Positions 43,105 through 53,062 of a stretch of 64,000 nt of DNA are shown here, piece after piece. The notes beneath the pieces are model-generated. The model was not told the origin of the DNA. It saw only the letters and a program-made list of their open reading frames with translations, and did not search any database. Location of the stretch: contig JAIVFJ010000046.1 of assembly GCA_025765615.1 (NCBI GenBank), forward strand, positions 297,027 to 361,026. Reading direction: 5' to 3'. The stretch is from Zopfochytrium polystomum (lineage: Eukaryota > Chytridiomycota > Chytridiomycetes > Chytridiales > Chytridiaceae). A program made the position numbers and the translations under genes. Numbering within the stretch: the first letter of the stretch is position 1; each line of letters starts with the position of its first letter.

Positions 43105-43378
43105 TTTCTGTCCCCTTTCTTTAATTGTATTGCATTCTCTTTCTCCTTTCTCTTTCTTGCCCCTCTTCTTCTTCTGCATTGCTTCTTATATTCCTGCATT
43201 CAAGTTTCTTTGCTCTCCATCTACATATTTCATATGGGCATTCTATTCTTATTGTTCTGCCACCTAGTGGCCTGTCAAACCTGTTTATTGCTTTTCCTTA
43301 GTCAGTGTACGGTTTCCTTACGTTGCCTATGGTGTAAGGTTTTCCTCTGTGCTGGCCCTTTTCCTCCTGCCCACAGCT

Positions 43379-43388
43379 TAGGGGGGAG
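43379..43388 (+). promoter_or_regulatory. polypurine tract of Copia-A
   Basis: AGGGGGGAG directly before the TG of the 3' LTR at 43389, the expected plus-strand primer position. Confidence 0.75.
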
Positions 43389-43634
43389 TGTTAGATTTTG
43401 GGTTTTTGCAGTAAGCAGTGTGCAGGAGCAGCACCTCTCACTGTGGTGCATGGGAGCACCAACTGTGATGAGGATTTGGTGCATTTTTTGTCACTTTGTC
43501 TTTGTCACAATTTTGTATAAGGCCAAACAGCATTCATTGTGCAACAGTCTCCCATCTCAGCTTCACCATCACAAGAGAGTAGTCCACCAGAGTAGTTCAC
43601 CACCATCCACAAACAGCAGCAGTAATTTCTTTCA
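43389..43634 (+). repeat. Copia-A 3' LTR
   Basis: 246 nt; more like the solo LTR at 16400-16645 than like its own 5' LTR in several places (GAGCAGCACCTCTCAC, TTTTTTGTCACTTTG). This supports exchange between elements. Confidence 0.88.
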
Positions 43635-44879
43635 AAAACCCCCGTTTCCCTCTTCTCTCTCTTTATTCTGCAGTAGTGTTGCACCCTTGGGAGCGCCCTT
43701 CTATTTCCCCTCGCACCAACCTGCAGCCACGTGAGTAATTGGTGCTCCTACACTGATCCTTCAGAGGATTGTCCCTCTGAATGTTCATTCTTTGTGTTTG
43801 ATACCACTGTTAGACAGATCAGTAGGGATACTTTGTGGACTAGGCAAGTAGTAGGGTGAAACACCCCCTGGACAACAACCCAATAAAGTTAGTTTTAGCC
43901 TATTATTTGCTTTCCCTCACTCTAGGGCCCAGATCCCAGGGTCAAAGGAGTGAGTGTAGTCTCACATCTGTTGAGATTTCTGCTCCTTGTGCTTCAAGTC
44001 TGGTGGGAGAGCTGCACAAACGATCGAAATGACGAATTGGACCCTCCATTGCAGCAAGGCATTCCCTGACTGTCTGAAGCTTGTTGTGGTCAATGGCAGC
44101 ATCACCACAATCCAGAGACGATGACAGCTCTCAGACATTCAGCAGGAGCACTACTTTATTTTTTTAAATTCTGTATTGTCCTTCCAGAATGAGCATGAGC
44201 AGCTCTGCAAATCGAAATGAATCAATGCCATTTGGATTGCTTTCACTGATTGCTGGGCTATTTATTGTCAGGATTTTGGCGAACACTGCTTGATTGAGGA
44301 GGAAAACTTGATGCATCAGCTGAAAGACCTTTCTGCATTGAACAAGGAAATCGAACGAGGAAATGCATGGCAACGTGTCGACTTGCTGCGCTCAGATATC
44401 GTCTTGCATAGTAGTTCAGTAGGATTCAATGAGATCTCTCTTTCCAATTTGGCCAGAAGATGCTCTCCATTCCTCAAGAAATAGCTCCACTGTCTCTTTC
44501 ACAACTGCTGATTTGCTATCCTCCAATTTTCCTTTCTGGGTGCTGGTGATCTGTCCTGCTGCTCCATAAAAGATTTGACTGTTTAGGTAATTCAATCCAA
44601 CCTGGACTTTGCATCCTTGTCCATCTCCTGCTTGCTGCTCGCTGCAGGTAAATCTGCCTCATCAGCAGCTCCTTGTGATGATCTCTTGAGTGGAGGAGGA
44701 CAAGGGGGAAGATGTTCCCACTGCAGCAGCAGTGTCTGCCACTTTGGCCTCCTCTCCCAGCTTAAAGTAGTCATTGAATTCAGGTTCAGATTGGACGGTG
44801 CGTCTTGTTGCCTGTAAGGTCAGCAGATCTTCAAACTTGTCATACAGCTCCGTCTGATGCTGGATGGTGAATGCCCACC
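43635..44879. other. unassigned region between copia and gypsy elements
   Basis: No intact gene. Minus-strand frames in 44165-44870 read like a decayed protein (for example a Leu/Glu-rich stretch around 44450-44520 with E-T-V-E-L-F-L-E-E-W), broken by several stops. No family was recognised. A GTTGAGATT word at 43969 resembles a Copia-B LTR start but the similarity does not continue. Confidence 0.35.
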
Positions 44880-44972
44880 CAGGGGCAAGTACCAGCCACA
44901 GCTGAGTACCACCAAGAACCAATTCACAGCTTGTTTGAGAAACAGTTGCTTGTAAATTGGTTTGGTTGTTTC
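44880..44972 (-). mobile_element. Copia-B LTR fragment, left part (split by gypsy insertion)
   Basis: Matches the minus-strand LTR around 18450-18565 (CCAATT(C/T)ACAGCTTGTTTGAGAAACAG, GTAAATTGGTTTGGTTGTTTC). It continues at 51913 after the gypsy element; GTTTC at its end is the duplicated target. Confidence 0.85.
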
Positions 44973-45000
44973 TGTTATGAATCACCCTCTGGAAACCTCT

Positions 45001-45056
45001 GGAACCTTCTAGAACATTCCTTCATGGAACCTTCTGGAACCTTCATGGAACCTTCT
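45001..45056 (+). promoter_or_regulatory. heat-shock-element array in the gypsy LTR
   Basis: GGAACCTTCTAGAACATTCC (45001-45020) is four contiguous perfect inverted nGAAn pentamers. Further units follow at 45026-45045 and 45047-45056. The array is about 110 bp upstream of the TATA box at 45166. Heat-shock factor binds arrays of three or more such units (established). Binding here is inferred. Confidence 0.7.
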
Positions 45057-45165
45057 TTGCTTTCCTGACTTGTCTTGTTGTCATTGGTATCATTGGTATC
45101 ATTGTATTACTACTTGCTCTTTCTGGAACTTTCTTTGAGTCTTGACAAGGAAGACCCTCAAAAGG

Positions 45166-45173
45166 TATAAAAG
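45166..45173 (+). promoter_or_regulatory. TATA box of the gypsy LTR
   Basis: TATAAAAG, conserved at 51797-51804 and in the solo LTR. The predicted transcript start lies about 35 nt downstream at 45201. Confidence 0.7.
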
Positions 45174-45283
45174 GGGGATGGGGGACCTGTCCCATCCCTC
45201 AAGTGAATTATTGTTTCCACTGCAATCATCACTCCTCTCAGTTCCTTGTCTGCCTTGTCCTGTCCTGCCATGTTCCTGACATC

Positions 45284-45294
45284 ATAATTCACTT
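45284..45294 (+). promoter_or_regulatory. self-primer binding site of the gypsy element
   Basis: ATAATTCACTT, starting 3 nt after the 5' LTR, is the exact reverse complement of AAGTGAATTAT at 45201-45211, the expected first 11 nt of the transcript. No tRNA-type site beginning TGG is present. Tf1/sushi-group elements prime reverse transcription by folding back the first 11 nt of their own mRNA (established). Confidence 0.75.
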
Positions 45295-45321
45295 CACCCT
45301 CTCCTACTACTCCCTGCCATC

Positions 45322-46245
45322 ATGTCTGACCCAAACAACACCTTCCCTAATGCAACTGCCTTCCAAGCCTTGATGGACCAATTTCAAGCCCTTTCAAGAC
45401 AGACACACCAACTTCAAGAACAAGTCCTTCACCAGCAGCACCAGCTTCAACAACAACTTCACCAACAAGAACATCAAGCCCTTCCCCTGCCCCAAGCCAA
45501 CCAAGCAAGAGAGCCCAAGGTTCCCAGCCCTGACAAGTTCACTGGGCTGGCCAAAGACCTCAGGAACTTTATGGCCACTGTGGAGAATGTCATCCTTCCC
45601 CAACCTTCAAGATTTCCCAGTGAGCAAGTCAAGGTTCTTTTCACAAGCACCCTCCTGTCTGGTCAAGCTCAATCATGGTACAGATCTCTCCCAAGCACAC
45701 CCACCACCCTGCAAGAGCTCTGGGAGGGGCTGGAAGCTACCTTTGGTGACGCCTACGCATCTTGGACAGCAAGATCCAAGCTCAAGCATATTAAGCAAGG
45801 AAAGCAATCTTGTATGGCCTACACCAACCAATTCAAGCAACTAGCCAGAGACTCTGGATACAATGATGCAGCTCTGATGGAGCTGTACCATGATGGTCTC
45901 CATGAGTCTATCCAAGACATGCTCTCCCAGTCTCTGCACATCCCTGAGACCTTGGAAGAGTACATTCTCCTTGCCATCAAGATTGACAACAGACTCTACT
46001 CCAAGAGGCTGAAGCAAAGACAAGCAGGAACTACATCAAGACCTACCCCAGTCCCTCAAGCTCTTACAGTTCCTGAACCCATGCAAGTGGATGCAGTTGG
46101 GACACTTCCTAAGGGTCCTCTGAGCCAAGAGGAGAAAACAAGTAGGGCCCAGCAGGGACTGTGTTTCTACTGTGGCTCCAAGGAACACGCTGTCAAGGAC
46201 TGCCCAAGGAAGAAGCACCCAAACTCCCAAGTCCAGGCTCACTGA
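45322..46245 (+). CDS. Ty3/gypsy gag polyprotein
   Basis: 307 residues from ATG 45322. A Gln/His-rich coiled segment (residues 25-55) precedes the retrotransposon gag capsid domain (P-D-K-F-T-G, A-Q-S-W-Y-R, L-W-E-G-L-E-A-T-F-G-D). A zinc knuckle CFYCGSKEHAVKDC (CX2CX4HX4C) lies at about 46156-46197. It assembles virus-like particles and packages the RNA (family role). Its last 74 nt overlap the pol frame, which lies one base away. Confidence 0.92.
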   Translation: MSDPNNTFPNATAFQALMDQFQALSRQTHQLQEQVLHQQHQLQQQLHQQEHQALPLPQANQAREPKVPSPDKFTGLAKDLRNFMATVENVILPQPSRFPSEQVKVLFTSTLLSGQAQSWYRSLPSTPTTLQELWEGLEATFGDAYASWTARSKLKHIKQGKQSCMAYTNQFKQLARDSGYNDAALMELYHDGLHESIQDMLSQSLHIPETLEEYILLAIKIDNRLYSKRLKQRQAGTTSRPTPVPQALTVPEPMQVDAVGTLPKGPLSQEEKTSRAQQGLCFYCGSKEHAVKDCPRKKHPNSQVQAH

Positions 46246-49086
46246 GGGGCAATTCCCTGGACCCTCCTCCAAGCTGCCCCTGTTTCATCACTACCACCAG
46301 CACCACAAACACCTCAGATTCCAAGCCCCACCAACTCACCATGGATGTCAAGATTCAACTCTCACCCATTCAACCATCACAACCAAGGCCCTTATCGACT
46401 CTGGATCATCCTGCAACATCATTGATGCCACCCTTGTCAAGTCTTGTGCCATTCCTACCATCAAGAAATCTACACCCCTCAAGGTTCACTTTGCCAATCA
46501 TGCTCTGTTCAAGGAAATCAGCCATGAAACCAAGCTAAACCTCCACATCTAAGACTTTCCACCATCCATGGTCAACCTGGAAGTATTGGATCTTGGCTCA
46601 CCCACATTCTCTGTCATCCTGGGATTACCATGGCTGCAAGCCCAGAACCCTGCCATTGATTGGGTCACTGGTCAAGTCCAACCTCCACCAATTGGAACAG
46701 TCACCCAAAACTCAAGTGAAGCCTCCAAGTCTCATGCTCGCAAGTCCTTGATTCAAGGTTCACAGCCAGCCAAGACTCAAGTTCCACAGTTCACAGTTCA
46801 CAGTCAAGGTTCAAGTAGAGCTCATAGAGCTCACAGTCATGGCCAAGACTCTAGTTCACAGAACCCACAGTCAAAGATTCAAGTACCACAGTTCACAGTC
46901 CACATTCAAGATTCAAGTTCCACAGCTCAAAGTCTTTGCCAAGAACAGAACTGTCAGTCAAAGATTCAAGAATCACAGTTCCCAGTCAAGAATTCCAGGA
47001 ACTTGGACCCATCAGACCTTTTGCTGGCATCCAAGCTACCAAAAGAATATCTCCCTTATGCTGATGTGTTTTCCAAGACCAAGGCAGACCTGCTACCAGC
47101 TCAGAGGCCTTATGACTGTGAAATCCCACTCAAGGATGAAACTTGCAGCCCACCTTTCAAGCCACTGTACCACCTCTCTCCACCAGAAGCCAAGGCCCTC
47201 CAAGAATACATTGAAGAAATGCTGAACAAGGGATTCATCCAACCTTCCAAGTCACCAGCTGGAGCTCCCACCTTTTTTGTCAAGAAGAAGGTTGGGGGAC
47301 TGAGACCCTGCGTGGACTACAGAGATCTCAATGAGATGACAGTCAAGAACTGCTATCCGCTGCCTCTCATCTCTGAATTACTGGACAAACTGAGCCATGC
47401 AAGGATATTTTCCAAGATTGACCTCAGAGGTGCCTACAATTTGGTCAGAATTAAGCCCCAGGATCAATGGAAGACTGCCTTCAGATGCAAATATGGTCAC
47501 TTTGAGTACTTGGTCATGCCCTTTGGACTTACCAATGCTCCAGCTATTTTCCAAGGCATGATGAATGACATCTTCAGGGATATTCTGGACCTTTTTGTCA
47601 TTGTCTACCTGGATGATATCCTGGTATTTTCGTCTGACACTGCAAGCCATATGGGACATGTCAAGACTGTCTTGGAGAGGCTCAGACAGCATCACCTCTA
47701 TGCAAAGCTGGAGAAGTGTGAATTCCACAAGACCTCCATTGAGTTTTTGGGGTTCATTGTGTCTGACAAAGGGATCTCCATAGCACCAGACAAGATCCAA
47801 ACTATTCTTGGGTTAGGGGAAGGCTCCAAATTCCATCAAGGATGTTCAAAGCTTCCTTGGGTTTTGCAACTTCTACAGAACCTTCATTGCCAACTATTCT
47901 GCCATAGCCAAGCCTCTCACTGATCTCACCAAGAAGACCACCAAGTTTGAATGGACCCCAGCAGCAGAGCAAGCCTGGCTAGCTCTTAAGACAGCAACCA
48001 CAAGTGCACCACTCCTTAAGCATGTGGATCCCTTGCTTCCCTTCACCTTGGAAACTGATGCCTCAGACTATGCCCTTGGTGCTGTTCTGTCCCAGCCAAG
48101 CTCTCAGGACCCCTCTGCTCCTCTGCATCCAGTGGCATATTACTCCAGGAAGCTGAACAGTGCTGAGTGTAACTACACAGTCCATGACAAGGAGTTGCTT
48201 GCAATTGTGGAAGCATTCAAATTCTGGAGACACTACTTGGCTGGTTCTAAAGGCATCTCTGTCTATTCTGATCACAAGAACCTCACCTTCTTCAGGGCAA
48301 GGAGGTTGCTCAAGCAGAGGCATGCCAGGTGGGCTGAACTGCTCTCTGAGTATGACTTTAAGCTGTGCTATTCTCCTGGCCACCTTAACACTGTGGCTGA
48401 TGCCCTGTCAAGAAGAACAGATCTTGCATCTGAAGGGGGAGATGGTTTCACCCCACCATCCAAGACACATCTTTCATTGCTTCCTGACAGTGTGTGGGCC
48501 CAGGCTATTTCCAAGGACCCCAAGCCTCACAAGATTCAAATCAGCCAAGAAGAGGAAAAACTTGAGATACTCAAGGCATGATGCAGCAACAGCTGGACAC
48601 CCAGGAGAGCACAAGACATATGAGCTTGTTTCCAGAGACTTCTACTGGCCAGGCATGAGGAAGTACATCAAGAACTATGTCAGCAGCTGTGAAACCTGTC
48701 AAAGAAACAAATCCAGCAGACACAAGCCCTATGGACTTCTGGAGCCCCTCCCAATTGCCATCAGCCCTTGGTCATCAACATCCATGGACTTCATTGTGAA
48801 ACTGCCCCCATCCCATGGATTTGACTCTATCCTTGTTGTCATCTGCAGAAGGACAAAGTTGGCCCATTTCATCCCCTGCACTGAGAATATAGATGCACAA
48901 GGAACAGCAGACCTGTTTTTGCAGCACATATTCAGGCTCCATGGGCTGCCTCAGTCAATCGTCAGTGACAGAGGACCACAGTTCAGATCTCAGTTTTGGA
49001 AAGCACTCACAGCAGCCATTGGAATCAAGTCTCAACTGTCAACTGCTTATCACCCTCCGACTGATGAACAAACAGAAAGAACAAAC
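46172..49086 (+). pseudogene. Ty3/gypsy pol: protease, reverse transcriptase, RNase H, integrase (truncated)
   Basis: Protease A-L-I-D-S-G-S-S at about 46388; TAA at 46550-46552 breaks the frame. RT: L-R-P-C-V-D-Y-R-D-L-N, F-S-K-I-D-L-R-G-A-Y-N, V-M-P-F-G-L-T-N-A-P and Y-L-D-D at 47606-47617. Frameshift near 47815, then RNase H (L-E-T-D-A-S-D-Y-A-L-G-A-V, D-K-E-L-L-A-I-V-E-A, Y-S-D-H-K-N-L) and a second frameshift near 48580. Integrase: G-H-P-G-E-H-K-T...C-E-T-C-Q-R-N-K and V-S-D-R-G-P-Q-F. It is cut at T-E-R-T-N by a copia LTR at 49087, so the chromodomain end is missing. Confidence 0.92.
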
Positions 49087-50900
49087 TGTTAGTTTTGGGT
49101 CCTTTGGTGTAAGCAGTGTGCAGGAGCTTTGACCTGATACTGCTCTGCAAGGATGACTTGCAGCATTTTGCAAGTGATGGTCCTTGCAACAGTTTTGTAT
49201 AAAGACAAACACAAGACTGAGAGAAGCCAAGATCAACCTCCCACCACCACCACCTCCAGTAGTGTACACCACAGCAGCCCAATCCATCAATCCGCCAACA
49301 TAGCGAATTCTTTCATACAGAACTGTTACCCATCCCAATCACATTCCCCTTGGTTCCAGCCAGATCCAATCAGTAGAAGGGGTTGTACGCTTTTCAGATC
49401 TGCCAACTTTGCGGACCGATCACGGGCGCTACAGACATTGGACAGCAATTCCGTTACTGCCATTGGAAAGCTCTCATTCTCCTCTTTCTAACAAATCTCC
49501 TGATCTCGGATCGGACGCTCCTACGTCGTATCCACCACCTCCAAAGTCGTCGCCCACTTTTCCAACTTCAACCTCAATTTGCTCGCCTTCCAGACCTCCC
49601 CCAGCCGATCCCAAGCTATCATTGGAAAGGCCCGCTTCGGGACTACACGACTGTCACTAATGGCACCCCAAAATCACTCTCCTTTGTGATTAGCGACGCC
49701 TTTTTCCATTCAGGGTCACCAGATTACCTCCAACCCTCACCATTAATTCTTGATTTTTTTGTCCCCAATTGGAGACAACGACCCCCCCCCCCCCCTACCT
49801 GACACACACCAAGCTAACAAACCAACTTTTCATCTGCTGCAACACCACCTTCACAACACACCCAAAATCCAACGAAATCCTTTCAAACTTGGCACACATA
49901 ATCGTCCTGAGAAAACAACATGACTACTGACTCAACCAACAGAACTCTCCAACAAAAATATCGACTTACACCACTGCATTGACACAAGTTACATCAATGC
50001 GGAGCAGAATGATGTGGTTGATCCACTAGACCTCCACAACACTGGAACCTGTCTCATCAGAGATGGACCATTCCAAGGACAGAGATTCCAATTGGTGCCT
50101 CCGCCTCATGGACCAGAGAAACCCTTCTCACCCAAATCACACCTGGTCAAAACCTTGCTTACGAATTGGTTGGCGAATTAGAAATAATTTGCCGCACAGC
50201 AGACCAGGGACTTGCAAAGGAGATCATTGACGACTTTGAATGCATCAAAATGGAACCAACTGAAGCCTCAGATGCCTTCATTACCCAATTCACCAAAGCG
50301 TAAAATCGAGTCGACAGCTTTGCAAAATCAGCAGATGGAGAACTTCTCCATCATGTTCGCCCTTTCCAATAAGTTGTTTGAATCTTTGTTGGCTCACTGG
50401 GCCAAAGCCTGTTGGATATGGGAAAAGGAAAAGTTTTTCTTGTTGTCGGCAACCCAGCTCCTCAGATAACAAGTTTAGCGAAACTAATCTCACTCTTCAA
50501 AAACCTGTTTGACAAAACAACTATGATAAGCAACACATCAAGCTGGCTGATCAAGCAACAATCACTCAGCTACTACTGCACCAGAAATCACCACACCAAC
50601 TATTACAATCCTGGTTATCTGCCTCTTCAAATTGATTGAACAACAAACAGCAGAGGTCCTCAAAAACCAACCAGCTCCATCAACTAATAATCAATCTGCT
50701 AAGTGTTTTGCTCTTCGCTTTTGATATGCAACAAAGTAACTGCCTTTATCCTCTCAACATTCAGCCATGCAGTCTCCTGTCAGTAATGATTCATCATTCC
50801 ATGAACATCAACACAGGCATTTTAGTTTTTGGAGACCTGCACCTCTAACAACTGTCCCTGTGCCCTCTTAATAATACTTACTCATTTTCAACAGGGCATA
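49087..50900 (+). mobile_element. Copia-A-related element: LTR, leader and decayed gag
   Basis: LTR 49087-49315 (TGTTAGTTTTGGG...TTCTTTCA, 229 nt), then TACAGAACTGTTACCCATCC parallel to the Copia-A leader, and leader blocks shared with 14200-14340. A decayed gag lies at 50200-50520 (L-A-K-E-I-I-D-D-F-E, M-E-P-T-E-A-S-D-A-F, L-A-K-L-I-S-L-F-K) with several stops. No pol and no 3' LTR, so the 3' boundary is approximate. Confidence 0.7.
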
Positions 50901-51560
50901 ACAAATTAGGAATTAATGATAAGGTGTTTTCCTCGTCTATCAACCCATGGAGTCAGCGGTTCAATTTCTGGATTCCCTGATACAATTATCATTGACATGG
51001 CCACCTTTTGAGATCAGAGTGTTTTCAACCACAGTGAAACTCTCACCATCAAACATATTAGTGATTGGGATGACCAATAGTTGTGCAATGTCAGGAACAG
51101 GGCAGGACAGGACAAGGCAGATAAGGAACTGAGAGGAGTGATGATTGTATTGGAAACAATAATTCCATCTAATTGGCAATACAGTGCCAGTGATCATCTT
51201 TCACTTATCCCTAGAATCCTCCCCCCTAAGTGGAAGATGATGTTTGATGTTGTACTGGGCACTGGCTTGTGCTGATGACAAATACTCTGAGTATTAAGTG
51301 GAACAGAAACCCAGTGTCAACAGTTTTCCTCCTCCTCTGCTCAAGCAGATAATATATGAGAGGTTTTTACCCTGTGCCGGTCACGCTTGCCTAGCAACTA
51401 TTACAGTGTGCATATCACCATATGGACCGCAAATTGTCTTCGGCTGAAGTGCTGAAGTTATGTGAGAAAAGATAAGGAGAGGCTTCGCTTGATGTAACAG
51501 AGTCCAAAGTTATGAGGAAATTGCACAAGGTTGCCATGGTTGTGAGAGTTGGCACTTGCA
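50901..51560. other. transposon debris: inverted gypsy LTR piece and foldback piece
   Basis: 51089-51165 is the reverse complement of the last 77 nt of the gypsy LTR. 51279-51425 matches one arm of the 8025-8945 foldback element (TATTAAGTGGAACAGAAACC, CTCCTCTGCTCAAGCAGATA). The rest, including 51426-51560 before the 3' LTR, is unassigned. Confidence 0.6.
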
Positions 51561-51912
51561 TGTTATGAATCACCCTCTGGAAACCTCTGGAACCTTCTAG
51601 AACATTCCTTCATGGAACCTTCTGGAACCTTCTGGAACCTTCTAGAACATTCCTTCATGGAACCTTGTGGAACCTTCTGGAACCTTCTTGCTTTCCTGAC
51701 TTGTCTTGTTGTCATTGGTATCATTGGTATCATTGTATTACTAATTGCTCTTTCTGGAACTTTCTTTGAGTCTTGACAAGGAAGACTCTCAAAAGGTATA
51801 AAAGGGGGATGGGGGGCCTGTCCCATCCCTCAAGTGAATTATTGTTTCCAATACAATCATCACTCCTCTCAGTTCCTTGTCTGCCTTGTCCTGTCCTGCC
51901 CTGTTCCTGACA
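51561..51912 (+). repeat. Ty3/gypsy 3' LTR
   Basis: 352 nt. The heat-shock-like array at 51589-51690 is longer than in the 5' LTR and includes two copies of GGAACCTTCTAGAACATTCC. TATA box at 51797, self-primer AAGTGAATTAT at 51832-51842. Target duplication GTTTC follows. Confidence 0.92.
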
Positions 51913-52223
51913 GTTTCCAAATCAGGAAGCTTGTTTGGGAAACAAGCTGCTTTTTTCCTTGTTTTTAGAAATCCAATGGTTGGTGCAATCTCTGGTGAGC
52001 TCAGTTTTTATCTCGCTTTTAGAAATGCAGTGATTGGTGCAATCCCTGATTCCTAAATGCCGGTTGCATTCCATTGCTCAGATTGCACAGCACAGCAGGG
52101 AAGCTGGAATTCCGGATCAGAGAGTGGAATTTCGAAGCAGAGAGCGGAATTCTGGAGCATGGGGCAGTGGTACACTGCTTCTGCATGCTTGTTGTGCTGT
52201 GTTACATGTGCAGAGTGCGTAGT
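51913..52223 (-). mobile_element. Copia-B LTR fragment, right part
   Basis: Continues 44880-44972 across the gypsy insertion: GTTTCCAAATCAGGAAGCTTG, GGTGCAATCTCTGG, GGAATTCCGG, then GGGCAGTGGTACACTGCTTC and GTGCAGAGTGCGTAG. Ends at 52223. Confidence 0.85.
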
Positions 52224-53062
52224 GATTCGGTCCCTTTGGCTTTGCCTGTGGTTTCTCTGTGTCTTGGAACAGAGGCATTTTGCACTCTCTTTGTGATTGT
52301 GCCACCCTTGTCACACTTTTCTTATGTTTCTCTTTTAGATGAATGATGGCTTCTCTTTTGTGTTTGTAAAGAGTTTCTTTAGTGTTTGACATTCTCCTGT
52401 CTGGTGACCCTAGTAGACACCTTCTTTTGCCCTTTTCATTAGACAGGATTGGTATTGAGGCCATTGTTCTATTTCCACCTTCAGCCCATGGTGAGGAGAT
52501 TTAGAGAGCACAGCCTCACATAGTGTTCGACGAGTGGGGAAGAGTTGCTCTTCAAAATCAATGCAATCAATTATTCGCTGAGTGATGCCTGCTGTGCGAG
52601 CAACAGTGATGTCCCAAATGTAGCCTGTGGTGTAGTCAACAATAACTTCAAAGTAGTTGAAGTGTCAAGAGAATGTGTGCTGATCTTGCCAGTTTGGTTG
52701 GTACACAGCATCTGCAGAGGAGCAAAATCAAAACGAGGCTTGGCTATTAGGTGTTGCCAGCACATCTTTGCCATATCACATATGAGGCAAGGCTTGCGTG
52801 TTGTTGGTGGTGGAGCAGGAGCACCATCAAATTCACCAGACTTCAGAGTGTTGCATACTTGCTGTTGGTGGATATGGCCAAAATGTTGGTGCCAGCGGTT
52901 GTGTGCAGTTGCTGGTGATGCGTAGGTGTTGTGCTGGGGTAGCAGAGAAAAAGTTTGAATGATCTCCTTGATATTATGAGGTCTGAAACGGTCTTCTTTC
53001 AGGTTGGCTTGGACCTTGCCGACGTTTTTCAGTATACTCCTCCAGGTTGCCTCGTGTGACAT
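52224..53062 (-). pseudogene. Ty1/copia integrase region of a third lineage (Copia-C), decayed
   Basis: Minus-strand frame 53062-52571 holds a pre-integrase zinc domain: R-W-H-Q-H-F-G-H-I-H...C-L-I-C-D-M-A-K-M, followed by a degenerate integrase start. Sequence on to 52224 gives only broken frames. Not closely related to Copia-A or Copia-B. Confidence 0.65.

Larger units (their letters stand above)
38361..43634 (+). mobile_element. Copia-A retrotransposon with both LTRs, internally deleted
   Basis: 5' LTR 38361-38604, 3' LTR 43389-43634, inserted into the RT of copy A3. The element retains gag (5' part) and RT-RNase H but lacks zinc knuckle, protease and most of integrase: at about 40540 the gag sequence jumps to a post-integrase segment that in copy A3 lies at about 36470. 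Flanking pentamers CAAAT (left) and AAAAC (right) do not match, so one side has been exchanged or deleted. Confidence 0.85.
44973..45281 (+). repeat. Ty3/gypsy 5' LTR
   Basis: 309 nt, TGTTATGAATCACCC...TTCCTGACA. Shorter than the 3' LTR (352 nt) and longer than the solo LTR (288 nt); the difference is the number of GGAACCTTC units near the 5' end. Confidence 0.92.
44973..51912 (+). mobile_element. Ty3/gypsy retrotransposon, self-priming type, with nested copia
   Basis: 5' LTR 44973-45281 and 3' LTR 51561-51912, flanked by the target duplication GTTTC (44968-44972 and 51913-51917). Gag is intact; pol is broken. From 49087 a Copia-A-like LTR and leader plus other debris replace the 3' part of integrase. 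A solo LTR of the same family is at 56864-57151. The LTR signals (HSE array, TATA box, self-complementary primer site) are listed separately. Confidence 0.93.
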
